A DNA stretch of 64,000 nucleotides. Origin: Vibrio plantisponsor. Lineage in GTDB: Bacteria; Pseudomonadota; Gammaproteobacteria; Enterobacterales; Vibrionaceae. The notes beneath the pieces are model-generated. The model made no database searches, was not told the DNA's origin, and saw only the letters and a list, made by a program, of their open reading frames with translations. Shown here piece after piece: positions 49,528 to 59,560 of the stretch. The stretch lies in the NCBI RefSeq assembly GCF_013041605.1, contig NZ_JABEQC010000009.1, positions 1 through 64,000 of the forward strand. Reading direction: 5' to 3'. Within the stretch, counting starts at the first letter, position 1. Each line of letters begins with the position of its first letter. Made by a program: the position numbers and the translations under genes.

Positions 49528-49567
49528 ATCTGTAGGGCTAAGCTATCGTCTTAACCTTTTCAGTCTA

Positions 49568-51271
49568 TTAATGGTCGTGAGCTGCGCCTGCACCTTTAGG
49601 GAAGCGGATAGACTCAACCATGTCTTGTACTTCAGTTGGTACTTCTGCAGTAAATTTGTTCACTACGATAGACACCACGAAGTTCAAACACATACCTAGA
49701 GTGCCGATACCTTCTGGACTGATGCCGAAGAACCAGTTGTCAGGTGTACTTGCTGCTGGGTTAATGAACTTGAAGTAGATGATGTATGCAGCTGTAAATG
49801 CGATACCTGCAACCATACCTGCGATAGCACCTTCTTTGTTCATCTTCTTGTAGAAAATACCCAAGATGATGGCAGGGAAGAAGGATGCCGCGGCCAAGCC
49901 GAAGGCGAAGGCGACCACCTGTGCTACGAAGCCCGGAGGGTTAATACCCAAGTAACCCGCACCAACGATTGCCACAATCGCAGCCAGACGAGCAGCGAGC
50001 AGTTCTTGTCTATCGGTCATATTTGGCTTGAAGCCTTTCTTCAGCAAGTCATGAGAGATAGATGTAGAGATTACTAGTAGTAGACCTGCCGCTGTAGATA
50101 GTGCTGCCGCTAAGCCACCTGCTGCTAGTAGACCAACAACCCAGTTAGGAAGTTTAGCTAACTCAGGAGAAGCCAGTACGATGATGTCGCGGTTGATGTT
50201 CATCTCGTTACGAGCGTCACCAGAGTAGAACATACGACCATCGGCGTTTTTATCTTCCCATTTAACTAGACCTGTGCTTTCCCAGTTTTTATACCAGCTT
50301 GGTGCTTGCTCAGCAGGAACACCTTGCATATCAGGGCCGTTAATCGTTTCGATTAGGTTTACGCGAGCAAACGCAGCAACGCCTGGTGCAGTAGTATAAA
50401 GTAGCGAGATAAATAGTAGCGCCCAACCCGCAGAGATACGCGCATCACGTACTTTTGGTACTGTGAAGAAGCGAATGATTACGTGTGGAAGACCAGCAGT
50501 ACCCACCATCAGTGCAGCACAGATGAAGAATACATCCACCATGCTCTTGCTACCTTCAGTGTACTGAGTAAAGCCAAGTTCTTGCGTTAGTCCATCTAGT
50601 TTATCAAGCAGATAAACATCCGTTCCTGAGATGGTTGAACCCATACCAATTTGTGGTAGTGGATTGCCTGTCATCATTATTGACGTAAAGATTGCAGGTA
50701 CAAGGAAGGCGAAAATGAGAACACAGAACTGAGCGACCTGCGTATAAGTGATGCCTTTCATACCACCAAGTACAGCGTAGAAGAACACAATCGCCATACC
50801 GATAACGATACCAACGTTAATGTCTACTTCTAGGAAGCGAGAGAACACTACGCCTACACCGCGCATTTGGCCTGCAACGTAAGTAAACGAAATGAAGATC
50901 GCACAGAATACTGCAACCATACGAGCTGTTTTCGAGTAGTAACGTTCACCAATGAAATCTGGAACAGTGAACTGACCGAACTTACGTAGGTAAGGTGCTA
51001 AACATAGAGCCAATAGAACGTAGCCGCCTGTCCAACCCATTAGGTAAACCGCACCATCGTAACCGATGAACGAAATGATACCTGCCATTGAGATGAAAGA
51101 TGCTGCCGACATCCAGTCTGCTGCTGTTGCCATACCGTTCGCTACAGGGTGTACACCACCGCCAGCAACATAGAATTCACTGGTTGATCCCGCTCTAGCC
51201 CAAATGGCGATGCCAATGTAGAGAGCAAAAGAGAGACCAACAAGAAGAAACGTCCAAGTTTGAATATCCAT
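49568..51271 (-). CDS. sodium:solute symporter, VC_2705 type
   Basis: A 567-residue SSS-family transporter with about 13 membrane segments. It resembles the cation/acetate symporter ActP but belongs to the subfamily (named after V. cholerae VC2705) that pairs with a DUF4212 small subunit. Visible elements are the N-terminal GGGVHPVANGMATAADWMSAASF, a sodium-site region AALSTAAGLLLVISTSISHD, and a non-membrane insert near residues 300-365. The substrate is probably a short carboxylate such as acetate, but this is inference. It lies 12 bp after the small-subunit gene. Confidence 0.9.
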   Translation of the reverse strand: MDIQTWTFLLVGLSFALYIGIAIWARAGSTSEFYVAGGGVHPVANGMATAADWMSAASFISMAGIISFIGYDGAVYLMGWTGGYVLLALCLAPYLRKFGQFTVPDFIGERYYSKTARMVAVFCAIFISFTYVAGQMRGVGVVFSRFLEVDINVGIVIGMAIVFFYAVLGGMKGITYTQVAQFCVLIFAFLVPAIFTSIMMTGNPLPQIGMGSTISGTDVYLLDKLDGLTQELGFTQYTEGSKSMVDVFFICAALMVGTAGLPHVIIRFFTVPKVRDARISAGWALLFISLLYTTAPGVAAFARVNLIETINGPDMQGVPAEQAPSWYKNWESTGLVKWEDKNADGRMFYSGDARNEMNINRDIIVLASPELAKLPNWVVGLLAAGGLAAALSTAAGLLLVISTSISHDLLKKGFKPNMTDRQELLAARLAAIVAIVGAGYLGINPPGFVAQVVAFAFGLAAASFFPAIILGIFYKKMNKEGAIAGMVAGIAFTAAYIIYFKFINPAASTPDNWFFGISPEGIGTLGMCLNFVVSIVVNKFTAEVPTEVQDMVESIRFPKGAGAAHDH

Positions 51272-51283
51272 TTCTAAAACCTC

Positions 51284-51550
51284 TTAGTCTTCATGCACGT
51301 TATATTTCTTGTCGAGCGAGTTCATGCGCGCAACATAAATAAAGATTAAAGCGACGAATGTGTAGATTGAGCCCTGTTGTGCAAACCAGAATCCAAGCTT
51401 AAAGCCGCCTAAATGAATGCTGTTTAGCGCATCAACGAATAAAACGCCTGCGCCATAAGACACCAAGAACCACACTGCGAGCAGTGATCCCATAATCCCC
51501 AAGTTTTCTTTCCAGTAGGCTTGAGCATGTTCTGTAGATTCGAACGCCAT
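51284..51550 (-). CDS. DUF4212 symporter small subunit
   Basis: An 88-residue membrane protein with two hydrophobic segments (about 20-42 and 55-78) and the N-terminal AYWKENLGIMGSLLAVWF, the DUF4212 pattern. It plays the part that YjcH has next to ActP in E. coli and is thought to form a complex with the large symporter subunit. It starts the two-gene operon; ATG has AAGGAGAAGG upstream. Confidence 0.9.
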   Translation of the reverse strand: MAFESTEHAQAYWKENLGIMGSLLAVWFLVSYGAGVLFVDALNSIHLGGFKLGFWFAQQGSIYTFVALIFIYVARMNSLDKKYNVHED

Positions 51551-51939
51551 GGCCTTCTCCTTCCTGTTAAGTGTTGTGTTAACGTAATGTTACGATTTAT
51601 ACATTAGCAGTGTTAAGGCAAGAGATCTGTGCAACTTTAGTCTGTGATTTTTTATTTTTAAGATATTGTAATTATTAATTTTTGTTTGGTTTGCGAACTT
51701 ATTTTTAATGTTAATTAACTGTTAAATTAGCCGAAAGTATAAGGTCAGAGCATTGAAGTATGAAAATTAGCCGTTTGAGTTACCACTATTTCTGTCAAAC
51801 GCTTAGCTTCTCGTTTGGCATGCAAAAGGTTGAAATTATTTACACAGACTTTTCTGACGTAGGTAATAAAAATGTGCACAATGGAGAGCATAATAACTTT
51901 GTATTTATAAACATTTGAGTCAGTTGGAAAGGTGAAAGA
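51551..51939. other. divergent symporter / nhaP2 regulatory region
   Basis: A 389-bp, very A+T-rich stretch between divergent operons. A small palindromic element GTTAACGTAATGTTAC lies just upstream of the DUF4212 gene. No gene is supported; promoters for both sides are expected here, but I could not place -35/-10 pairs with confidence. Confidence 0.5.
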
Positions 51940-53685
51940 TTGGATGCGATAACGATAAACGGCTTTTTTCTGGTTGGTGCACTGCTGATTGCATTGAGTG
52001 TGCTGCTCAGCCCCGTATCTTCAAAATTGGGTATTCCGATTTTGTTGGTATTTCTTGCCGTTGGCATGCTAGCGGGTGAAGACGGACCGGGCGGAATTCT
52101 GTTTGATAATTATCCGTTAGCGTATTTGGTCAGTAACTTAGCTCTTGCCATTATCCTTCTTGATGGTGGTATGAGAACCCGAGTTGCGAGTTTTAAAGTT
52201 GCCTTTTGGCCTTCAGTGTCGTTAGCGACATTTGGTGTCGCATTGACCACTTTAATTACGGGTGCGTTAGCCACTTGGTTGTTTGATCTGTCGATGATGC
52301 AGGGCATTCTGGTTGGCGCTATCGTCGGTTCGACCGATGCCGCAGCTGTATTCTCCTTGCTCAAAGGACGCAGCCTCAATGAACGTGTTGGAGCGACGTT
52401 AGAGATAGAGTCGGGAACCAACGACCCGATGGCGGTGTTTTTAACCGTTACTATGATTGCCATTCTTGGCAGTGCCAGCGGTGACTTCAGTGTCAGTTTC
52501 TTAGCGCTTAATTTCGTTCAGCAGTTTGGTGTGGGGGCGCTATTAGGACTATCCGGTGGCTGGTTACTGTGGAAAGTTATCAACACGACTAAGCTACCAG
52601 AAGGTCTGTATTCCATTCTTACTGTAAGTGGTGGACTGATCATTTTTGCTCTGGCGAATGCACTTGGCGGCAGTGGGATTCTATCGATTTACTTGGTTGG
52701 TTTACTGTTAGGTAACCGTCCAACTCGCAGCCGTCATTCAATTTTAAACGTATTGGATGGCATGACATGGCTAGCACAAATCGGCATGTTCCTTGTACTG
52801 GGTTTGTTGGTTACTCCGACGAACTTGTTAACCATTGCATTGCCGGGCCTCGCATTAGCGTTTGGTATGATTCTGTTTGCTCGACCGATTTCGGTTTGGA
52901 TAAGTTTGCTGCCGTTTAAGAGCTTCACTTCAAGAGAGAAATGGTTCATTTCATGGGTAGGATTGCGTGGTGCAGTACCGATCATTCTGGCGGTGTTTCC
53001 TATGATGGCCGGTTTGCCTGACGCGCAGCTCTATTTCAATCTGGCTTTCTTCGTGGTGATGGTGTCGCTGATTGTTCAAGGCGGCTCTTTGACTAAGGCA
53101 ATGAGCCTAGCGAAAGTGGAACTGCCTTCGAAGCCTGAACCTATTTCGCGCTCTGGGCTTGAGATTTTCCCAACCAGTGAGTGGGAGCTGTTTGTTTATC
53201 AGCTACAGAAAGAAAAGTGGTGTATTGGCGAGCCAATTCGTAATCTCTTTATGCCTGAGGGAACACGTATTGCAGCGTTATTCCGCGACAAGGCCTTACT
53301 TCACCCTTCGGGAAGCACCCGACTAGAATCTGGCGATATTCTTTGTGTTGTTGCCCAAGAGAAAGATTTGGCGGCGCTAAGCCAACTGTTTAGTGAAGCA
53401 CCAGTGAAAGAGTCGTTTGCTCGCTTCTTTGGTGATTTCTTCCTCGATGTAGAATCGAAACTGGTTGATGTTGCGATGATTTACGGTCTGGAATTGGGCC
53501 CATTCCGCGCCGATATGACGTTAAAGGACTTAGTCACAGAGCATCTAGGGGTAACCCCTGTGTTGGGTGACCATTTTGAGTGGTATGGTTTACATTGGGT
53601 GGTTGCAGATGTTGTCGACTGGCAAGTGACCAAAGTGGGTTTGCGTTTGCCAGCCGAGGAAGACGTTGTTGAGTCAAATGAATAA
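51940..53685 (+). CDS. nhaP2: cation/proton antiporter NhaP2 (CvrA)
   Basis: A 581-residue CPA1-type antiporter. Thirteen or so membrane segments (1-390) carry the conserved [14 protein letters not shown] and [13 protein letters not shown] motifs, followed by RCK/TrkA-C-like cytoplasmic domains (about 415-490) and a CorC/HlyC-like end. V. cholerae NhaP2 exchanges K+ and Na+ for H+ and aids growth in high potassium at acidic pH. The start is TTG at 51940 giving [17 protein letters not shown], with AAAGGTG upstream. It ends 14 bp from the convergent response-regulator gene, with no terminator evident between. Confidence 0.94.
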   Translation: MDAITINGFFLVGALLIALSVLLSPVSSKLGIPILLVFLAVGMLAGEDGPGGILFDNYPLAYLVSNLALAIILLDGGMRTRVASFKVAFWPSVSLATFGVALTTLITGALATWLFDLSMMQGILVGAIVGSTDAAAVFSLLKGRSLNERVGATLEIESGTNDPMAVFLTVTMIAILGSASGDFSVSFLALNFVQQFGVGALLGLSGGWLLWKVINTTKLPEGLYSILTVSGGLIIFALANALGGSGILSIYLVGLLLGNRPTRSRHSILNVLDGMTWLAQIGMFLVLGLLVTPTNLLTIALPGLALAFGMILFARPISVWISLLPFKSFTSREKWFISWVGLRGAVPIILAVFPMMAGLPDAQLYFNLAFFVVMVSLIVQGGSLTKAMSLAKVELPSKPEPISRSGLEIFPTSEWELFVYQLQKEKWCIGEPIRNLFMPEGTRIAALFRDKALLHPSGSTRLESGDILCVVAQEKDLAALSQLFSEAPVKESFARFFGDFFLDVESKLVDVAMIYGLELGPFRADMTLKDLVTEHLGVTPVLGDHFEWYGLHWVVADVVDWQVTKVGLRLPAEEDVVESNE

Positions 53686-53699
53686 CGTGGGCGACGAGA

Positions 53700-54329
53700 T
53701 TAGCTGTTTAGTTCTTTGAGCAAGATAACCGCCTGAGTCCTGCTTTTTACCCCAAGTTTTCGGAAGATCGCTGTCATATGTGCTTTGATAGTGGCTTCCG
53801 AAACATTCAACTCATAAGCAATTTGCTTGTTCAGCAAACCGTCCGAAAGCATACCCAGCACCTTATATTGCTGCGGTGTTAGTGTCGCGATTTTACCCGC
53901 CAGATCATCACAAGCTTCGTTGTTAGTAATCAAACCTTCAGGGAAGTAGGGTTCACCGTTAAGCACTTGATTCAAAGCACTGATCAAAGCACGCATGTCA
54001 CTGGATTTAGGAATGAAACCGAACGCACCATGACTCTTCACCTGTGATACCACAGAAGCCTCTTCGCTGGCAGAGATCACCACAATGGGTAAGTCTGGAT
54101 ATTCGGCACGTAATTGAATTAGGCCAGACATGCCATTTGCGCCGGGCATTTTAAGGTCCAGCAGCAGCAAATCCGGTTCAGGATCTTTTTCAAGTAGTTT
54201 GAGTAAAGCATCTAAAGAGTCTGCTTCAAGCAAATTTGCACCACTTATCGCCATATGGACGGATTGAAACAGTGCGTTTCGAAACAGCGGGTGATCATCA
54301 GCGATGATGATGGTGTATGTCGAATCCAT
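53700..54329 (-). CDS. crbR: LuxR-type response regulator (CrbR-like)
   Basis: A 209-residue NarL/LuxR-type response regulator. The receiver has D11/D12, phospho-acceptor D58 in LLLLDLKMPG and the conserved lysine in FIPKSS. The C-terminal helix-turn-helix reads LTPQQYKVLGMLSDGLLNKQIAYELNVSEATIKAH with the usual V-x-T equivalent. The V. cholerae gene at this place (VC2702, as I recall) is CrbR, which with CrbS controls acetyl-CoA synthetase and acetate uptake. The symbol rests on that synteny. ATG at 54329 is preferred over a TTG seven codons earlier. No kinase gene is adjacent. Confidence 0.8.
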   Translation of the reverse strand: MDSTYTIIIADDHPLFRNALFQSVHMAISGANLLEADSLDALLKLLEKDPEPDLLLLDLKMPGANGMSGLIQLRAEYPDLPIVVISASEEASVVSQVKSHGAFGFIPKSSDMRALISALNQVLNGEPYFPEGLITNNEACDDLAGKIATLTPQQYKVLGMLSDGLLNKQIAYELNVSEATIKAHMTAIFRKLGVKSRTQAVILLKELNS

Positions 54330-54454
54330 GACGTTAAACACTTTTAACAATTACGTTAAATAAATTATTGTCTGGTTTAAGGTTTGGAACAATGTCCATG
54401 GACTAAAAGTCTGAACTATATCCAGTTTTTATCTGCATGAAGATGAATACCACG

Positions 54455-54485
54455 ACAAGGTTTGACGTATAAGGCCAAACCTTGT
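54455..54485 (-). other. hairpin after dsbD
   Basis: ACAAGGTTTG and CAAACCTTGT form a perfect ten-base inverted repeat with an 11-nt loop, 20 nt past the dsbD stop on the minus strand. There is no T tract on that side, so it is a possible 3' mRNA structure and not a classic terminator. Confidence 0.5.
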
Positions 54486-54505
54486 TGCGCGAGGGAATTG
54501 AAAAC

Positions 54506-56311
54506 TTAGATCTGATGGTCTTTTAGGTGTTGTAAAAAGCGGTCGGCTTGCATGAAACCGGTTATGCGCGCGCTTGGTAATCTTTCGCCCTGATTATTCC
54601 AAAATTCAATGGTAGGAAGGCCAAGAACGTCCATCTGTTTAAGCAATTCAATGTCTTGTGGCTGATTACGTGTGACATCGGCCTGTAGCAGTACGATGTC
54701 TTTCAGTTTCTGTTCAACATCTGGCTGGTGGAAGGTGTATTTCTCGAACTCTTTACACGCCACACACCAATCGGCGTAGAAGTCTAACATCACCGGCCTA
54801 CCCGCTAGTTTGGCTTTTTCCAGTTCAGTGTTCAGTTCATCCACATTCGCAATACGCTTGAAGCTTATGGTTGATTGCTGCTGCTCTGTGTGAGTGCCAT
54901 TAAACCAGTAATTCAAAGCAGGCTGAGCTGAGGCCAGTAATCCAAGAATCGCAATGATACCTAGCGTACTCTGTTTCCAGCCGCCAAAAGGTAAGCTGTT
55001 TTTAACATGATAGAGCCAAGCAAAAGCCGTGAAGCCCAGTGCAGACCAAAGTGCCGTAGCCCAGATTTCTGGCAGTAATCGTTCCAGCAGGAAGATAGGT
55101 GCAGCAAGAAGAATGAAACCAAACGCGGTTTTGACTTTGCCCATCCAAGCGCCCGCTTTCGGCAATAAGCGGTTACCAAAGACGGCGACCAGAATCAGTG
55201 GAATACCCATCCCAATAGCCAGTCCATAAAGCGCGACACCACCGGTCAGTAGATCACCACTTTGCGCCACATAGAGTAAAGCTCCAGAAAGCGGTGCGGT
55301 TGTGCATGGTGAACACACTAAGCCAGAAATAGCGCCCATAGCAAAAACGCCTGCGAGACGGCCTCCTTGCTGCTGATTGCTCAGATTGCTTAGCCAAGTC
55401 TGTACAGTGCTTGGCAGTTGCAGTGTGTACAAGCCAAACATTGACAGTGCCAGCAACACAAACATTGCGCTCAGGCCAATCAAAACATAAGGGTGTTGCA
55501 GAGCGGCCTGAAACTGAAAACCAGCAGAAGCAACAATCAAACCTAACAGAGTGTAGGTCAGCGCCATACCTTGAACGTAAACCACGCTCAATAACAAGGT
55601 TCGTTTATGAGTTAGCTGTCCATTGCCTAAAACGATGCCTGTCAAAATCGGATACATAGGCAACACACATGGCGTAAAAGCCAAGCCAACACCTAACGCT
55701 AAGAACAGTAAAGGTGTCCACCAGTTTTGCGCCAGTTTGCCTGCTAACGAGTCTTGTTCTGAAACGGGTGCATTACTAATGCTGGCAGACTGAGGTTTGT
55801 TTTGTGGACTGTTATTTTGCCCAACGGCAGTTTTCTCAGCATCAGTAGGTTGTGAAAAGTTGAATTTACTGATTTCCACCACTCGTGTTTCTGGCGGATA
55901 ACAGAACCCTGCTTTCGCACATCCCTGATATTGAATGATAATACGCGCACCGAGTTGGTAGTCACTCAGTGGAAGCTCAATAGAAAGTGGCGTGGTGTAG
56001 ATGGTCACATCACCAAAGAATTCATCATGGTAAGGTTCGCCATCAAGCAGTTCATAGTCACCTAATGTGACGTTTTCTGCACTGATTGTGATGCGATCTT
56101 GATATAAGTAGTAGCCATCTTTTACTTGCCAGTCAACGAAAAGACGATTGCCTTGCTGGAAGGTATTAAAGGGGAAAGCCTGATCGACAGGAACAAACTT
56201 ATTGCCGTCATTACTCACCGAAAGTGTATTGTTGTTGCCGAATACAGCTAAGGCTGAATGGCTAAATACAGACAGTGTCAGTAGCAAAAAATAGAAAAAT
56301 TTACGTATCAT
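54506..56311 (-). CDS. dsbD: thiol:disulfide interchange protein DsbD
   Basis: A 601-residue electron conduit from cytosolic thioredoxin to periplasmic DsbC, DsbG and CcmG. A signal peptide (to about residue 22) precedes the alpha domain (25-150) with the redox pair in [10 protein letters not shown]. The membrane domain (about 195-455) has its two cysteines in FTPCVLPM and SPCTTAP, and the C-terminal thioredoxin-like domain has CVAC in [10 protein letters not shown]. All six redox cysteines are present. It is monocistronic between the response regulator and the Dcu transporter. Confidence 0.96.
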   Translation of the reverse strand: MIRKFFYFLLLTLSVFSHSALAVFGNNNTLSVSNDGNKFVPVDQAFPFNTFQQGNRLFVDWQVKDGYYLYQDRITISAENVTLGDYELLDGEPYHDEFFGDVTIYTTPLSIELPLSDYQLGARIIIQYQGCAKAGFCYPPETRVVEISKFNFSQPTDAEKTAVGQNNSPQNKPQSASISNAPVSEQDSLAGKLAQNWWTPLLFLALGVGLAFTPCVLPMYPILTGIVLGNGQLTHKRTLLLSVVYVQGMALTYTLLGLIVASAGFQFQAALQHPYVLIGLSAMFVLLALSMFGLYTLQLPSTVQTWLSNLSNQQQGGRLAGVFAMGAISGLVCSPCTTAPLSGALLYVAQSGDLLTGGVALYGLAIGMGIPLILVAVFGNRLLPKAGAWMGKVKTAFGFILLAAPIFLLERLLPEIWATALWSALGFTAFAWLYHVKNSLPFGGWKQSTLGIIAILGLLASAQPALNYWFNGTHTEQQQSTISFKRIANVDELNTELEKAKLAGRPVMLDFYADWCVACKEFEKYTFHQPDVEQKLKDIVLLQADVTRNQPQDIELLKQMDVLGLPTIEFWNNQGERLPSARITGFMQADRFLQHLKDHQI

Positions 56312-56412
56312 CTAATCAATTTCTGGTTGAGAGTGAATGGCACAGGCGACAACTTATTGTGCCATATTAACTCAATCAGACCGAGATGAGAGCGAATAAG
56401 TTTCATCGAAGC

Positions 56413-56467
56413 AAAACAAAACCCGCGAATTCATCCAACTTTGGGTTGTTTGAATCTCGCGGGTTAT
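56413..56467 (-). terminator. Dcu transporter terminator
   Basis: AAACCCGCGA and TCGCGGGTT pair as the base of a longer hairpin, with an inner imperfect stem (ATTCA/TGAAT). On the minus strand this is followed by TTTGTTTTGC, about 33 nt past the stop codon. Confidence 0.78.
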
Positions 56468-56499
56468 TTCTTATCTGGCTTTTAACCGAATAGTCAGAA

Positions 56500-57807
56500 T
56501 TAGATGAACAGTCCGCCAAATAGGAAGCCAAAAGTTACTGCTGAAGCAATGGTTACAACACCCGGAATAAAGAATGGGTGGTTGAAAACATATTTACCAA
56601 TGCGTGTTGAACCTGTGTCATCCATCTCAACCGCTGCAAGTAGCGTTGGGTAAGTTGGCAGAACGAACAGAGCACTTACCGCAGCGAAAGAAGCAACCGC
56701 CGTAAGAGGTGCAACACCAATAGCAAGAGCCGCAGGCATCAGTGCCACAGTCGTTGCACCTTGCGAGTAAAGCAGCATAGAAGCAAAGAACAACACGATA
56801 GCCAGCATCCAAGGATTATCTGCCAATAGTGCGCCAGCGACATCTTTGATGTCTGCAACGTGAGCGTTAACGAAGGTTGAACCTAACCAAGCTACACCCA
56901 GTACACACACACATGCAGTCATACCAGAACGGAATGTTGGTGCACTTGAAATTTTCGCTGCATCAATCTTAGTCACCAACACGATTAGCGCCGCTGCTGC
57001 CAGCATTACAGTCATGATTGCTTCGTTACGGCCTAAAGCTGGGTTTTCAATCAAACCGACAGATTTAGAGATCGCTGCTGCATAGCAAACCACGAAACCG
57101 ATAGCTGCTAGGAAAATGTAAGTCGCTGTTTTTGCTGTTGGCAAAATAGTGCGTTGCTGTTTGTCGGCAAGTTTAATCAGGCCTTTCTCTAAACGGTCTT
57201 GGTAAACAGGATCATTTTTCAACTCACCGCCCATGAAGTTAGAGACAAGTGCACCCACCATACAAGCTGCAAACGTTGTTGGAATACACACAGCCAAAAG
57301 CGTTAAATAATCAACGCCAAACGGAGTTAGCATTGCTGCGAAAGCAACAACAGCCGCAGAGATTGGGGAAGCCGTGATAGCGATTTGTGATGCGACAACT
57401 GCAATAGAAAGAGGGCGGGATGGACGAACCCCTTGTCCTTTTGCAACTTCAGCGATCACAGGAAGAGTTGAGAACGCTGTATGTCCTGTACCTGCCATCA
57501 ACGTCATGATGAAGGTAACAATCGGAGCATAAAAAGTAATACGCTGAGGATTTTTGCGCAGGAAGTTTTCTGCGATTTGAACTAACCAATCCATACCACC
57601 CGCCACCTGCATCGCAGCAATTGCCGTAATCACAGACATGATGATAAGAATAACGTCAACTGGGATGAAAGCTTGGCTTGTTGGTACACCAAGACCTAGA
57701 GAAAGCGCGATAACACCTGCACCACCTGCTAAGCCAATACCAATGCCACCAATACGTGCACCCAAGAAGATGAAGAGAAGAACAACTAATAGCTCGACCC
57801 AAACCAT
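56500..57807 (-). CDS. dcuA: C4-dicarboxylate transporter DcuA-type
   Basis: A 435-residue polytopic membrane protein (E. coli DcuA 433) of the Dcu family, exchanging aspartate, fumarate, malate and succinate, mainly in anaerobic or microaerobic growth. Family patterns are FIPVDVILIIMSVITAIAAMQVAGGMDWLV, MTLMAGTGHTAFSTLPVIAEVAKGQGVRPSRPLS and FVLPTYPTLLAAVEMDDTGSTRIG (each quoted in part of the chain at about residues 48, 93 and 385). It follows aspA by 123 bp on the same strand, as in enterobacteria, and supplies or exports the aspartase substrates. ATG has GAGGTAT upstream. Confidence 0.93.
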   Translation of the reverse strand: MVWVELLVVLLFIFLGARIGGIGIGLAGGAGVIALSLGLGVPTSQAFIPVDVILIIMSVITAIAAMQVAGGMDWLVQIAENFLRKNPQRITFYAPIVTFIMTLMAGTGHTAFSTLPVIAEVAKGQGVRPSRPLSIAVVASQIAITASPISAAVVAFAAMLTPFGVDYLTLLAVCIPTTFAACMVGALVSNFMGGELKNDPVYQDRLEKGLIKLADKQQRTILPTAKTATYIFLAAIGFVVCYAAAISKSVGLIENPALGRNEAIMTVMLAAAALIVLVTKIDAAKISSAPTFRSGMTACVCVLGVAWLGSTFVNAHVADIKDVAGALLADNPWMLAIVLFFASMLLYSQGATTVALMPAALAIGVAPLTAVASFAAVSALFVLPTYPTLLAAVEMDDTGSTRIGKYVFNHPFFIPGVVTIASAVTFGFLFGGLFI

Positions 57808-57892
57808 AGTGATACCTCGTTTAGTAATGAAAAATTTGGTTTGCAGTCCGTTGCAATTGTTATTTATGTGCTGCTTTTTGCAGCTTTTTTAA

Positions 57893-57924
57893 AAGAAAAG
57901 GCTCCTTACAGAGCCCTTTCTTCG
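57893..57924 (-). terminator. aspA terminator
   Basis: On the minus strand AAAGGGCTC - TGTAAG - GAGCCTTTT forms a stem with one bulged G, followed by CTTTTAAAA, just past the aspA stop. Strength is moderate; some read-through into the Dcu gene is likely. Confidence 0.6.
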
Positions 57925-57930
57925 AATTAA

Positions 57931-59382
57931 TTATTCGTAGCGTTTCGCTTTATACTGCGGGCGCATCAGGTTTTCAACAGAGAAAATGTCATCAAGCTCT
58001 TCTGCTGTTAATAATCCGCGATCGAGTACAACTTCTCGGACGCTTTTCCCGGTTTCGGCGCAGATTTTTCCTACAATGTCGCCCTCGTGGTGACCAATGT
58101 AAGGGTTTAGATAAGTCACGATACCGATTGAGTTAAACACGTAGTTTTCGCAAACTTCTTTATTGACCGTAATGCCGTCAATACATTTGTCGCGAAGGTT
58201 TACACACGCATTTGAAAGCAGTGAAATTGACTCAAACATCGCTTGAGCAATGACAGGTTCCATTACGTTCAACTGTAATTGACCGCCTTCCGCTGCAAAA
58301 GAGACAGTGTTGTCGTTGCCAAGTACTTTAAAGCACACTTGGTTTACCACTTCTGGCACAACAGGGTTTACTTTCGCAGGCATGATTGAAGAACCAGCCT
58401 GAAGCTCAGGAAGGTTTAGCTCATTTAAACCCGCGCGAGGACCTGAAGAAAGCAGACGCAGGTCATTACAGATCTTAGACAGTTTCACAGCTAGGCGTTT
58501 TAGCGCGCCGTGGGTCATTACGTATGCACCACAGTCTGACGTTGCTTCGATAAGATCTTCAGCAGGGACAACATCTAAACCTGTTACTTCTGCTAAGTGT
58601 TTTACTGCAAGTGCTTGGTAACCCGGTGCTGCGTTTAAGCCAGTACCGATTGCGGTTGCGCCTAGGTTGATTTCAAGCAATAGCTTAGAGGTGTACTCCA
58701 GAGCACGAATTTCTTCGTTCAATGTCACCGCCCAGGCGTGGAATTCTTGACCAACAGTCATTGGTACAGCGTCTTGCAGCTGTGTACGACCCATCTTAAT
58801 GATTGTTGTGAATTCTTGGCTCTTAAGCTCAAACGCACCTTTTAGGTATTCAATCGCTTCAATCAGTTTTAATACGCTGTTGTAAACTGAGATACGGAAA
58901 CCAGTTGGGTAAGCACAGTTGGTTGATTGGCTGCGGTTTACGTGGTCGTTAGGGTTAATGAACTGGTATTGACCTTTTTCTTTGCCCATTAGCTCTAGAG
59001 CTAAGTTGGCAATCACTTCGTTGGTATTCATGTTAACTGAAGTACCAGCGCCGCCTTGGAATACATCTGTCGGGAATTGATCCATGCACTTACCTGTTTC
59101 AAGGATCAGATCACACGCTTGAATGATGTAGTTTGCGACATCTTTTGGAATAACAGCTAGTTCTTTGTTTGCAAGAGCGGCCGCTTTTTTGGTCATGACC
59201 ATGCCACGAATGAACTCAGGAATGTCAGAGATCGTTGCACTGGAAATGTTAAAGTTTTCAATGGCTCGGAGTGTATGGATACCGTAGTAGGCATCAGCAG
59301 GAACGTGACGTTGACCTAGTAGATCTTCTTCAATACGATTGGCTGGTTGAGCTGTTTGTGTAGCTTCAAATAGAGTAGCCAT
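57931..59382 (-). CDS. aspA: aspartate ammonia-lyase (aspartase)
   Basis: A 483-residue aspartase/fumarase-superfamily enzyme, releasing ammonia and fumarate from L-aspartate. It has the signature [12 protein letters not shown], the substrate-binding [11 protein letters not shown] and the His-containing [17 protein letters not shown]. The residue composition of the N-terminus ([23 protein letters not shown]) separates it from class II fumarases, which align elsewhere. Length fits AspA (478). Paired with the Dcu transporter, it links amino-acid use to fumarate respiration. Confidence 0.96.
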   Translation of the reverse strand: MATLFEATQTAQPANRIEEDLLGQRHVPADAYYGIHTLRAIENFNISSATISDIPEFIRGMVMTKKAAALANKELAVIPKDVANYIIQACDLILETGKCMDQFPTDVFQGGAGTSVNMNTNEVIANLALELMGKEKGQYQFINPNDHVNRSQSTNCAYPTGFRISVYNSVLKLIEAIEYLKGAFELKSQEFTTIIKMGRTQLQDAVPMTVGQEFHAWAVTLNEEIRALEYTSKLLLEINLGATAIGTGLNAAPGYQALAVKHLAEVTGLDVVPAEDLIEATSDCGAYVMTHGALKRLAVKLSKICNDLRLLSSGPRAGLNELNLPELQAGSSIMPAKVNPVVPEVVNQVCFKVLGNDNTVSFAAEGGQLQLNVMEPVIAQAMFESISLLSNACVNLRDKCIDGITVNKEVCENYVFNSIGIVTYLNPYIGHHEGDIVGKICAETGKSVREVVLDRGLLTAEELDDIFSVENLMRPQYKAKRYE

Positions 59383-59560
59383 AGTTGGATCCTTAGAGAA
59401 TAATGCTATTGATATTGATTACAGTAAGCCGTATCTGTATTAAGAATCCATTCATCAGAATAATTGGCTGAAAAACCGTCCTGATATAGCAACGTATAAT
59501 ACTTAAGTTGTAATTAAAAAATAGGAACTTCATCACCTTTTATGTCAGTAAAAATCAAGT
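59383..59560. other. aspA upstream region
   Basis: 178 bp between aspA and the tandem diguanylate cyclase gene. An imperfect FNR-like element TTGATATTGATTAC at 59409-59422 is too weak and close to the start to call. No gene seen. Confidence 0.4.

Noticed and set aside
59409..59422. FNR site upstream of aspA
   Set aside because: Only one half-site is good, and it would lie about 30 bp from the start codon, in the leader rather than at an activating position.
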